In this document: positions 7,886 to 15,599 of the stretch, piece by piece | How the letters are laid out: every line of letters starts with the position of its first letter | Position numbering within the stretch: position 1 is the stretch's first letter | The notes under the pieces: model-generated | Told to the model about the DNA's origin: nothing | Database searches by the model: none | Seen by the model: only the letters and a program-made list of their open reading frames with translations | NCBI GenBank assembly: GCA_023267855.1 | Contig: JALNLN010000013.1 | Location: 1 to 48,970 of the forward strand | Direction of reading: 5' to 3' | Length of the DNA stretch: 48,970 nt | Origin: Candidatus Geocrenenecus dongiae | GTDB taxonomy: Archaea; Thermoproteota; Nitrososphaeria_A; Caldarchaeales; Wolframiiraptoraceae | Position numbers and translations under genes: made by a program

Positions 7886-8506
7886 ATGCTTGAAGAGAAG
7901 TCTAGGTTCTATTCTCTCCCAAGTCTACCATACGCTTATAATGCTTTAGAACCATACATATCAGAACAACAATTAACGATACACCATCAAAAACACCATC
8001 AAGCTTATGTAACTGCTGCGAATCAGATCCTCGAAAAGCTTGATAAAGCTAGAAAAGAGAATTCGGAGATAGATATGAGAGCAACTTTGAAAGCACTTTC
8101 ATTTAATATTGGAGGTCACTTGCTTCACTCACTCTATTGGGGTAACATGGCTCCTCCTGGAAAGGGCGGTGGTAAGCCTGGGGGATTACTAGCAGATATG
8201 ATTGAGAAAGAGTTCGGTAGTTTTGAAAGATTTAGAAAAGAAATGAATGATACTGCTTTAACTGTTGAAGGATCTGGATGGGCTGCTCTAACACTTTGCA
8301 GACAAACAAATAGGCTGATACCTATGCAGATAGAGAAACATAACGTACACGTTTACCCAATGTTTAGAATATTATTCGTCATAGACGTCTTTGAACATGC
8401 ATACTATATTGACTACAAAAATAATAGAGGAGAGTATCTAGAGAAGTTCTGGAATATAGTAAACTGGGATGAAGTAAATAGAAGACTTGAAAACGCATTA
8501 AAGTAA
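7886..8506 (+). CDS. sod: Superoxide dismutase (Fe/Mn family)
   Basis: Converts superoxide to oxygen and hydrogen peroxide. With the ATG at 7886 the protein has 206 residues, the normal length, and begins just before the family N-terminus ([16 protein letters not shown]); the frame is open upstream into mazG, but that extension matches nothing in the family. Metal ligands by position: His33, His81 ([10 protein letters not shown]), Asp167 and His171 ([11 protein letters not shown]). I did not try to decide between Fe and Mn. Presence of SOD means that the organism meets oxygen at least occasionally, despite several oxygen-sensitive enzymes nearby. Confidence 0.95.
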   Translation: MLEEKSRFYSLPSLPYAYNALEPYISEQQLTIHHQKHHQAYVTAANQILEKLDKARKENSEIDMRATLKALSFNIGGHLLHSLYWGNMAPPGKGGGKPGGLLADMIEKEFGSFERFRKEMNDTALTVEGSGWAALTLCRQTNRLIPMQIEKHNVHVYPMFRILFVIDVFEHAYYIDYKNNRGEYLEKFWNIVNWDEVNRRLENALK

Positions 8507-8527
8507 AACGATGGGTCGAGAGGAGAA

Positions 8528-8555
8528 CTAAAGTACTTTAGAAAAATTTTTAATA
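8528..8555 (+). promoter_or_regulatory. Promoter of the first AOR gene with a 14-bp palindrome
   Basis: A perfect palindrome CTAAAGTACTTTAG (8528-8541) abuts an AT-rich TATA-like stretch (tttttaata, 8547-8555). The TATA centre is 26 bases before the ATG at 8577, so the transcript is probably leaderless. The palindrome covers the place where TFB or a regulator would bind. Confidence 0.5.
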
Positions 8556-8576
8556 ACCTAATTCTATTTTTTTCAT

Positions 8577-10421
8577 ATGTATGGTTATGGTAAGATTGCG
8601 GAAATAGATCTCTCAGAAGATCGTATTCAGATTAGAAACATAGATGATTATATGGCTTATGAGTGGATTGGTGGAAGAGGGTGGACATCATACATAATCT
8701 TCAAAGAACTCGACAAGATAAAAGATGCGTTAGATCCAAGCAATGTTTTGGTGGTTGCTGCAGGTCCACTAACAGGAGTATTCATAAGTGGTGGTAAGAC
8801 TTCCTTCGGAGCTTTAAGTCCTCAAACAGGAATTTACGGTGATAGTAATGTAGGAGGGTTCATAGGATACCGTTTAAGAAAGACGGGTATAGACTGCTTG
8901 GTAATTAGAGGGAGAGCGCAGGTCCCTTCATATCTTTACGTTGAAGATGGGAGAGTTGAGATTATAGAAGCTCCAGAATTATGGGGTTTAAAGTCGAGTG
9001 AGGTAGATGGAAAGCTTAGAGAAAAGTATGGTGAAGAATGTTCTATTGCTAGTATAGGGGTTGCTGGAGAAAAGCTAGTGTCTTATGCATGTATTAATGT
9101 TGATTGGAATTTGAGAAAGTATAGGCATGGTCAAGCTGGTAGGACTGGCATGGGTGCTGTAATGGGTTCTAAGAATCTTAAAGCTATAGTTGTCAAGGGC
9201 ACTGGAGAAGTAAAGATAGCTGATCCAGATAGGCTTAGAGAAGTTTCTAGAAAATTACAGAAACAAGTTCTCGAAAGCCCCACCTACGATCTCTGGAGGA
9301 GGCAGGGAACTATGCTTACAATAGAATGGTCAAATAATGCTGAAGCTCTTCCAGTCTACAATTTCCAGAAAACTAGATACGAGTATGCAGATGATATAAG
9401 TGGATATGCTTTAGAGAAGATTAAAATCTATAGTCGCCCATGTTCAAACTGTATAGTTCCATGTGAACACGTAGTACCCTTCAGAATCATGGGTAGAGAA
9501 GGGGCTATAGGTGTAGAGTATGAAACAGCTGCGATGCTTGGATCCAATATAGGTCTCAGAAACCTAGAAGAAATAGCTTATGCTAATTATCTTTGCGATG
9601 ATTATGGAATAGATACCATAACAGCGGGATCTGTAATAGCATTTGTAATGGAGTGTTTCCAGAGAGGAATACTTTCAGAGAGAGACGTAGGATTCAAGGT
9701 GAATTGGGGAGATATAGAAGCTGTTGCTAAGCTAATTGAGATGATAGCTAAGAGAGAAGGATTTGGAGAATACATGGCTCAAGGTGTTAAGAAGCTTGCT
9801 GAAAAAATTGGTAAAGGTTCTGAGAGGTTTGCTATGCATGTGAAAGGACTCGAGATAAGTGCTTATGATCATAGAGCTGCCCCAGCAATGGCCTTAAGCT
9901 ACGCTACTTGTGATATAGGAGCACACCATAATCGTTCATGGGCCATAACATACGATCTACAGGTCGGACGATATAGTTATGGAGAAGACAAGGTGGATAG
10001 AGTCATATACCTACAACACATAAGACCATTATTCGATATGCTTGGAGTGTGTAGACTATACTGGGTTGAACTAGGCATAGATCCGAATTTTTATGCTGAA
10101 GCATATTCCGCCGTAACGGGTAGAGAAGTAACATTAGAAGAATTATTGAAGAAGAGTGAACGTGTATGGAATCTGAATAGAGTTATGGCGATAATCAGAA
10201 AGAATATTGGTATGAAGGATGATATGCTTCCTGAACGTGATTTCGTAGACGCTGTACCAGAAGGCTCAACTAAAGGTTCAGTTCTCTCAAGAGAGAAGTT
10301 CATAGAAATGTTGAAGACGTATTATAGAAAACGTGGATGGGATGAGAATGGGTGGCCGACAAAAGAGAAACTAATAGAACTAGGTTTAGAAGAAGCTGCA
10401 AAGAAGCTTTACAGAACTTAG
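8577..10421 (+). CDS. aor: Aldehyde:ferredoxin oxidoreductase (tungsten family), copy 1
   Basis: AOR-family enzymes oxidise aldehydes to acids with a tungsten bis-pterin cofactor and one [4Fe-4S] cluster, reducing ferredoxin in the cytoplasm. The 614-residue length is typical. Cluster cysteines are visible at 289, 292, 296 (CSNCIVPC) and 492. The N-terminal GGRGWTSYIIF and GPLTGVFISGG are family hallmarks. The usual DxRG pterin-binding motif reads DHRA here (431-434), and the motif following it, GAHH, also differs from copy 2 (GACH), so this is a divergent subfamily whose substrate cannot be named. It is monocistronic, with its own palindrome-bearing promoter, and is followed by a convergent gene after 23 bases. 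Confidence 0.92.
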   Translation: MYGYGKIAEIDLSEDRIQIRNIDDYMAYEWIGGRGWTSYIIFKELDKIKDALDPSNVLVVAAGPLTGVFISGGKTSFGALSPQTGIYGDSNVGGFIGYRLRKTGIDCLVIRGRAQVPSYLYVEDGRVEIIEAPELWGLKSSEVDGKLREKYGEECSIASIGVAGEKLVSYACINVDWNLRKYRHGQAGRTGMGAVMGSKNLKAIVVKGTGEVKIADPDRLREVSRKLQKQVLESPTYDLWRRQGTMLTIEWSNNAEALPVYNFQKTRYEYADDISGYALEKIKIYSRPCSNCIVPCEHVVPFRIMGREGAIGVEYETAAMLGSNIGLRNLEEIAYANYLCDDYGIDTITAGSVIAFVMECFQRGILSERDVGFKVNWGDIEAVAKLIEMIAKREGFGEYMAQGVKKLAEKIGKGSERFAMHVKGLEISAYDHRAAPAMALSYATCDIGAHHNRSWAITYDLQVGRYSYGEDKVDRVIYLQHIRPLFDMLGVCRLYWVELGIDPNFYAEAYSAVTGREVTLEELLKKSERVWNLNRVMAIIRKNIGMKDDMLPERDFVDAVPEGSTKGSVLSREKFIEMLKTYYRKRGWDENGWPTKEKLIELGLEEAAKKLYRT

Positions 10422-10444
10422 CAAATCACCATTTTTCTAGATTT

Positions 10445-11608
10445 TCAACAATACTTTATATTTTGGAATTTCTTTGTGAGAATCTTTACTTCTTTCTTAA
10501 TCTTCGCTGGATCCTCTCCTTCTAGTAGCCTGTAGATTAATTTCGCTATCTTTTCCATTTCTCTCTTGCCCATTCCTCTCCTCGTAACTTCATTTGTGCC
10601 AAACCTAACACCTGCATCTGCTATTATTCCACCTTCCTCCAACCTATTCCTAACATTAATTCTAGCTTCCTCATCTGGAATATCCAAGATTATTTGATGG
10701 GATTCTGTATAACCTCTATCTCTAGCCTTAACAGGTACTCCCAGTTTATCGAGACTAGCACCTAGAGATTTAGCATTCTCAATCATCTTTCTAGCGTATT
10801 TTTCCCCCCACCTAAGCATTTCTTCAAGAGAAACTGCATAAGCAGCAATCCTGTTAAGATGTATATTATCTACGAGTTTATGAAAGGTGTTTGATGAAAG
10901 TATTTTGTAGATTTCTGGATTGTTTGTCATTATAACTGCTCCCTGAGGTCCTGGAAAAGTTTTGTGTGTAGATGCGTAAACTATGTCTGCACCTTCTCTT
11001 ATTGGGTCTTGGAACGTCTTCCCAGCTATCAGACCTAGTACGTGTGATGCATCGTAAGCTAAAATCCCTCCATACTCATGAACTATTTCAGATAATTCTC
11101 TAACAGGATGTGGGAATAAAATCATGCTTCCACCTAAAACTACCAACTCCGGTTTTTCTTTCTCAATAATTTCTATAGAAGCATCTACGAGAGGCGTTAG
11201 ATATTCTCTAGAAGTTGGGAGTTTGACTAATCTAGCTCCTATCAGATCAGGTATCTTATCTTCACAGTAACCTGGATATCCGCCTGAAGAAGGCTCAACC
11301 GCTGCAAGTACTTTATTCTTAGCGAAAGTATAGGAGACAAGTATAGCTGCAATATGACCTGACAATGCTTCAAGAACCACATACTCTACATTAAATAATT
11401 TACGTGTAAGTTCTTCTGAGTAATTCCATAATTCATGGAAGTATCTTGTTCCAGCATAGAACTCTGGTCTAGCAGCATACCTACCTGCGAGATCTGTTGA
11501 TAATGCTTGCAGAACCCTCCTACTAAGAATATTCTCGCTCGGAATCAGGTTTAACGTTGTTCTACGATATTTCTCATGCTCTCTTATAATACTCCACGCA
11601 TCAGTCAT
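10445..11608 (-). CDS. glyA: Serine hydroxymethyltransferase-like PLP enzyme
   Basis: A fold-type I PLP enzyme most like SHMT, which interconverts serine and glycine using a one-carbon carrier. Seen: LIPSENILS near 21-29 (SHMT ASEN region), YFHELWNYSEELTRKLF, the cofactor Asp in YDASHVLGLIAG, and the Schiff-base Lys in STHKTFPGPQGAVI, which parallels SHMT THKTLRGPRGG. At 387 residues it is somewhat shorter than most SHMTs (about 420-430), and GPQG replaces the common GPRG. It may be archaeal SHMT or a related threonine/serine-acting enzyme. No operon partner is evident. Confidence 0.78.
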   Translation of the reverse strand: MTDAWSIIREHEKYRRTTLNLIPSENILSRRVLQALSTDLAGRYAARPEFYAGTRYFHELWNYSEELTRKLFNVEYVVLEALSGHIAAILVSYTFAKNKVLAAVEPSSGGYPGYCEDKIPDLIGARLVKLPTSREYLTPLVDASIEIIEKEKPELVVLGGSMILFPHPVRELSEIVHEYGGILAYDASHVLGLIAGKTFQDPIREGADIVYASTHKTFPGPQGAVIMTNNPEIYKILSSNTFHKLVDNIHLNRIAAYAVSLEEMLRWGEKYARKMIENAKSLGASLDKLGVPVKARDRGYTESHQIILDIPDEEARINVRNRLEEGGIIADAGVRFGTNEVTRRGMGKREMEKIAKLIYRLLEGEDPAKIKKEVKILTKKFQNIKYC

Positions 11609-11712
11609 ACCATCACTCCACCTATATGCTCAATAAAAATATTTTTAAAGAGTAGCTCTTAAAGATGATACTGTGTCCAATATCGTCTGATAAATCTTGT
11701 TTTCTCTATCCT

Positions 11713-11961
11713 CTAAGAAGAGATAGATTGCGGTCTTATACTTTTTCCAATCTTCTCTAAAAACATTCTCAGAAATTCTATATTCTCTTGTCTAACACTT
11801 CTCCTCCTCTCATCAACATACAATCCAATCTTCCTAGCTTCTCTTACACTTAAACCAACTTTCTTTAACTCATTTAGAGAGAAACCTCTCCCAACCCTAG
11901 TCTTTAAGACATCTTTATACTTCCTTCTCACAATAGCTTTTGGAATGTCTACTACATTCAT
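11713..11961 (-). CDS. rpl13e: Ribosomal protein eL13
   Basis: An 82-residue protein matching the large-subunit protein eL13 (L13e): [20 protein letters not shown] near 24-43, then [20 protein letters not shown]. The basic RRRSV and the GRGF turn are characteristic of crenarchaeal and eukaryotic members. The protein binds 23S rRNA. It is present only in some archaeal lineages, which supports a TACK-type assignment. It is divergent from the secreted coiled-coil gene, with a palindrome-rich gap between them. Confidence 0.85.
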   Translation of the reverse strand: MNVVDIPKAIVRRKYKDVLKTRVGRGFSLNELKKVGLSVREARKIGLYVDERRRSVRQENIEFLRMFLEKIGKSIRPQSISS

Positions 11962-12048
11962 ATCTATCTTTTTGAAATTAAGTTTAAGGTTTCTAAAATA
12001 CTATGCTTCTTAAGATGAGGAAAGATAGAAATATGGCTGAAAAGAAAC

Positions 12049-12080
12049 TCGAATATATTCGAAAATGTGTTGGAACGTTC
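12049..12080. promoter_or_regulatory. Palindrome cluster before the coiled-coil gene
   Basis: A 14-bp perfect palindrome TCGAATATATTCGA (12049-12062) is followed ten bases later by GAACGTTC (12073-12080) and then TCGAA. These lie 55-85 bases before the start at 12134, between divergent genes. A TATA-like element and a strong Shine-Dalgarno (ggtggaggt) follow. This is a good operator candidate; the regulator is unknown. Confidence 0.4.
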
Positions 12081-12133
12081 TCGAACTGAAAATTTATCTT
12101 TCTATAAAAGTGAGGTTTATTTAAGGTGGAGGT

Positions 12134-13510
12134 ATGATGTCAAGTGGAAATGTTCTGAAAAATATGATAACAGTCGTAGTGATCTTAGCATTATTATTCT
12201 CTGTCAATAGACCATATGTATTAGCTCAAGAAAATGATAGCTCTGAAAATATACCTCTAGGATTAGAATTGTCTGCACAAATCAGAGAACTAACTTTACA
12301 GCATAGGTATCACGTAATGCAGCACATAGCAGATGTAAGAACAATTGTAAAGAAATCTCAGGAAGAACGTTTCCAGATATTGAACGCATATCACGAAGAA
12401 TTAAAGCAGAAGCTTGAATCACTTCTCGAAGATAGACTGAGACTTGTAGAAAGCCTTAGAAGTGGAAATATAACACCTAAAGAATTTACTCTAGAGATAA
12501 GAAGATTGAATACAGAAATATATGGTTTAGGAAGATTTGCTGAGAAGCTTGGATGGAAACTTGGAGAAGTCGGCAAAAACCTTTCCCAAGAATTAAGAGA
12601 GAAATCTATAGAAATAGTTGAAATGAATAGATTGTTCTCGGAAGAGATGAAAAATCTCCACATTCATTTACAAACAGAGCTGATGATAGGCAAGTACTTC
12701 ATGGATATAGAAAATTTAACGGACTGTGAAAAACTACAGTTAATATTAGAGAAGCTGAATGAAGCGAAATCTCGATTAACAACTCTAAAAGAAAACTTAC
12801 AAAACAAGTATGAAGAGATACAAAACCAGATTCAATCTCTAAAAGAGAGTATAGAGAGTAAATCACAGAATTGTGAAGAGTGCTTGAAGCTAATAGCAAA
12901 CCTTACCACAAAACTAGACATTCTAGATAAAGAGATCCAAAAAATGAATACGACCTTAGGTAATAAAAAAGGATACCTTGAAAAATTTGAAGAAACATTG
13001 AAGAAGCTTAAAGAAGAAGAAGCAGGACTTGAGAAAAGAAGAGGAGATATAGAAGATAAGATAAAAGGTCTTGAAGAAGAAAAGAGACAGCTTGAGAAGG
13101 GAGGTGTCAAAGCTAGAGAAAGACTTCAAGAAATTTCAAAACTTTTAGATAATCTCTCCATAGAGAAGAAAGCTTGCCATGAAGCTATGAATAGGGTAAG
13201 AGAGAGAATTGAAAATCATCTTAAAGAGATGATGAAAGTTATGAATGAAACACACCAGCTTATGGAGAAGATTAGAGAGAGGATTAGAGAAAGATTAGAA
13301 CTGTATAAGAAGTTGGAAGAACTCAAGGATAAATGTAGAGGAGAATGTAAAGATGTCGTAAAAGACTACTTTAAACAACAACTTCTAGAGAAGAAACTCA
13401 AATTCCTCGACATAGAGATTCAAGGAATTGATAAAAGGATTGAAATAATATCTAAGCTAATAGATAAGATTAATGAGAAATGCCCTCAATTAACTAGCCA
13501 AACTGTATAA
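12134..13510 (+). CDS. Secreted long coiled-coil protein
   Basis: A 458-residue protein with a Sec-type signal peptide (hydrophobic core around residues 11-25, likely cut after YVLAQ near 27-32). The rest is almost entirely charged heptad-like sequence rich in Glu, Lys and Leu, predicting long coiled coils from about residue 45 onward. Cysteines occur in pairs (CEECLK, CRGECKD), which suggests disulfides outside the cell. No enzyme motif is seen. A ggtggaggt ribosome site just before the ATG supports this start. The next gene, 98 bases on, encodes a membrane protein with an outside domain and an inside DNA-binding domain, so the two may form a surface structure or sensing pair. Function unknown. 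Confidence 0.7.
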   Translation: MMSSGNVLKNMITVVVILALLFSVNRPYVLAQENDSSENIPLGLELSAQIRELTLQHRYHVMQHIADVRTIVKKSQEERFQILNAYHEELKQKLESLLEDRLRLVESLRSGNITPKEFTLEIRRLNTEIYGLGRFAEKLGWKLGEVGKNLSQELREKSIEIVEMNRLFSEEMKNLHIHLQTELMIGKYFMDIENLTDCEKLQLILEKLNEAKSRLTTLKENLQNKYEEIQNQIQSLKESIESKSQNCEECLKLIANLTTKLDILDKEIQKMNTTLGNKKGYLEKFEETLKKLKEEEAGLEKRRGDIEDKIKGLEEEKRQLEKGGVKARERLQEISKLLDNLSIEKKACHEAMNRVRERIENHLKEMMKVMNETHQLMEKIRERIRERLELYKKLEELKDKCRGECKDVVKDYFKQQLLEKKLKFLDIEIQGIDKRIEIISKLIDKINEKCPQLTSQTV

Positions 13511-13608
13511 ACATTCTTCAAAAACTTCTACATAATTAGTATTTTTAATCTATTTTTATTTTTAGATAAATAATTTTTTATTTTAGATTTAGACGTCATC
13601 TATGTAGA

Positions 13609-14676
13609 ATGTTTAGAACGAAAACTAGAGATAATTTTACTTTAATACTGATTACTATCTTAATGTTTCTGCCCCTCATAAATCATGTTAATTCTATTAA
13701 TGTTGAAAGTAATAGCTATACCATAACCTTGTATGAAAACGGAACTGCAACATGGATCATAGAATCAAAGATACCTTTGAACTCTGAAGAAGAATTAGAA
13801 GCTTTCCTAAACTATATGGAGAATTTCGATAAGTATCGTGGAGAAATTTTAGAAAACTTTACAAAACGTATTTCTAAGATAATCCAAGATACTTCATTAC
13901 AGGTTGGTAGAGATATGAGAGTAGAGAATATAGAAGTATCTGCCGATACTCTAGAATCGATTACAGGTAAGCTTGGTCTCATTAGATATGAGTTTAAGTG
14001 GATTGGATTTGCACATGCTGCTGATGATAAGATTATCGTTGGAGATGTCTTTATCGGAGGATTCTATCTATACGATGGTGATCTCTTAATAGTAACAGTC
14101 CCGGTTAATTATACCATCTCAGAAGTTTATCCAACACCAGATATAACTGGAGAAAACTATGTGATATGGTATGGGAAGAAAGTTTTTCCAGATAGAACCC
14201 CAGCCCTCATACTTTCAAAGAAGAAATACGTGGTAGAAGAAACGATGACTATAAGTAAAGAGACAACATTGAAAACAGAAACTTCGTGGAGTCAAACAAC
14301 TCTAACATCACCCACGCATGGAATGATGACTATAAGTGGAGAAACGATATTAACATCACCCATACACGGCTTAATTTACATGTTACCCATAACGATAACC
14401 GTAATTCTCTTCGCAACCCTTCTGGTAATGGTAGCGTTAATCTTCTTGAGGAAAAAGACTAGTAGAGAAAAGTTTACTGTTAAAGATGCAGAAATAGTTG
14501 TGAATGTAATTAAAGAACTTGGAGGTACAGCATACCAGAAGAAGATAGTTGAAAAAACAGGGTTCTCTAAATCAAAAGTTAGTGAGATACTTAAAGCATT
14601 GGAGAAGAATAAGATCATTGAGAAAATAAAAGTTGGAAGGGAATACTTAATCGTATTGAAGAAGAAAGATTACTAA
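13609..14676 (+). CDS. Membrane-anchored winged-helix protein with external domain
   Basis: A 355-residue protein. Residues 1-30 form a signal or anchor helix; about 31-205 are a beta-rich external domain; 206-254 are a Ser/Thr-rich linker with an imperfect internal repeat; 256-281 are a transmembrane helix followed by RKK; and 290-350 are a winged helix-turn-helix (AYQKKIVEKTGFSKSKVSEI, then a basic wing). The layout places the external domain outside and the DNA-binding domain in the cytoplasm, a one-protein signal transducer plan known in archaea. It lies directly after the secreted coiled-coil gene on the same strand. DNA target and ligand are unknown. Confidence 0.75.
   Translation: MFRTKTRDNFTLILITILMFLPLINHVNSINVESNSYTITLYENGTATWIIESKIPLNSEEELEAFLNYMENFDKYRGEILENFTKRISKIIQDTSLQVGRDMRVENIEVSADTLESITGKLGLIRYEFKWIGFAHAADDKIIVGDVFIGGFYLYDGDLLIVTVPVNYTISEVYPTPDITGENYVIWYGKKVFPDRTPALILSKKKYVVEETMTISKETTLKTETSWSQTTLTSPTHGMMTISGETILTSPIHGLIYMLPITITVILFATLLVMVALIFLRKKTSREKFTVKDAEIVVNVIKELGGTAYQKKIVEKTGFSKSKVSEILKALEKNKIIEKIKVGREYLIVLKKKDY
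14244..14362 (+). repeat. Imperfect internal repeat in linker
   Basis: GATGACTATAAGT occurs at 14244 and 14325 (27 codons apart) and TAACATCACCCA at 14303 and 14351. Together they show a duplicated linker segment (TMTISKET / MMTISGET; TLTSPTHG / ILTSPIHG), with part of the second copy lost. It lengthens the Ser/Thr-rich stalk next to the membrane. Confidence 0.6.
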
Positions 14677-14800
14677 AGAATGGTTTAGATTACTTATCTG
14701 TGATATGCTTTGAGTACCCTCTACATATGTTGGAGGAATTATCTCTAAGAAATGTTTACTGAATCTTAATATCTAGTTTTCTTATTCTTTAGTGTAGTTG

Positions 14801-15307
14801 GTGGTGGTTGTGCCGAAAGCTCCGAAAGCTCCTAATTCTGCTAAATATAAAGCTAGGATAGGATATGAAGGAGAGTACTATCTGATACAGAGATTCCTCA
14901 CTTCTGGAGAGAGATGTTATGCTGTTAGAACTCCTGGAAGTGGTTCGGGGAAAATGGTTAAACCAGATATAATTGCTGTTGATGATGGTGAACTTCTGGC
15001 AATAGAGGTAAAGTCGAGTAGGAAGAATTACGTTATGCTTAACAAAGATCAGCTTAAAAGATTAACTGAATTCTGTAGGAGATTCGTAGTTAGATGTCCT
15101 GAATGTGGTAAAGAAATTAAGCCTAAACCTATTTTAGCAGTTAGATTTCTAAATAAAGGTTGGAGATTTATAGAAGTACCTGAAGATTGGGATGGTCCGA
15201 TTATCGTGAAGTTTTATCAATCTTCTCTAAAACGCCTAGAACCTTCTTCTTCTCCTGCTGTGGACGTGCATAAAAAGTTTTCTCCAAAGAAGAGAGTTCA
15301 AGTATGA
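14801..15307 (+). CDS. hjc: Holliday junction resolvase Hjc
   Basis: An archaeal Holliday junction endonuclease of the restriction-enzyme fold that cuts four-way junctions during recombination. Active-site pattern: GYEGEYYL (early Glu), KPDIIAV (Asp) and LAIEVKSS (Glu-x-Lys). The N-terminal GSGSGKMVKPD loop is typical. An uncommon insertion, RCPECGKEIKP, sits after the catalytic core and has a CxxC pair. Start is ambiguous among GTG codons at 14801, 14804 and 14810; a TATA-like box near 14764-14772 makes a leaderless start at any of them possible. The 3' end overlaps the convergent winged-helix gene by 107 bases. Confidence 0.9.
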   Translation: MVVVPKAPKAPNSAKYKARIGYEGEYYLIQRFLTSGERCYAVRTPGSGSGKMVKPDIIAVDDGELLAIEVKSSRKNYVMLNKDQLKRLTEFCRRFVVRCPECGKEIKPKPILAVRFLNKGWRFIEVPEDWDGPIIVKFYQSSLKRLEPSSSPAVDVHKKFSPKKRVQV

Positions 15308-15596
15308 ATTGATTTAAGAAATGGCTTAAGCTAGATGCATTCTTAACCCATTTCCTCTCACTCGGTTTAGACAAGTATCCTATCTCTGAAAGATTTTTAA
15401 GTAGTGTTCCTACACACCTCCTCTTCTGCCGATTTTGAGAAATCTCTTTTGGAAGTTCATCTACAATATCTGTTAATGTGAATACTCTATCTTGAAGAGA
15501 GGCTATGATTGAAAGTACTTGAACAACTTCTTCAGTTTTGAGTTTTCTAACCCTCCATAGAAGCATCTTGATTATAGGGTTATCAGTCTTATTCAT
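15201..15596 (-). CDS. Small winged-helix-like protein, function unknown
   Basis: A 131-residue protein. Its middle (VFTLTDIVDELPKEIS, then VGTLLKNLSEIGYLSKP) has the pattern of a winged helix with a recognition helix and a C-terminal wing. It starts three bases after the stop of the coiled-coil/zinc-ribbon gene upstream, so the two are almost certainly co-transcribed. Its last 107 bases overlap the end of hjc on the other strand. I do not recognise a named family; a DNA-binding partner of the coiled-coil protein is plausible. Confidence 0.6.
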   Translation of the reverse strand: MNKTDNPIIKMLLWRVRKLKTEEVVQVLSIIASLQDRVFTLTDIVDELPKEISQNRQKRRCVGTLLKNLSEIGYLSKPSERKWVKNASSLSHFLNQFILELSSLEKTFYARPQQEKKKVLGVLEKIDKTSR

Positions 15597-15599
15597 AGT

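Noticed and set aside
12011-12088. C/D-like boxes (AAGATGA, CTGA, CTGA) before the coiled-coil gene
   Set aside because: The C box is imperfect, no internal C' box is found, and the strong palindromes explain the region better as operator DNA.
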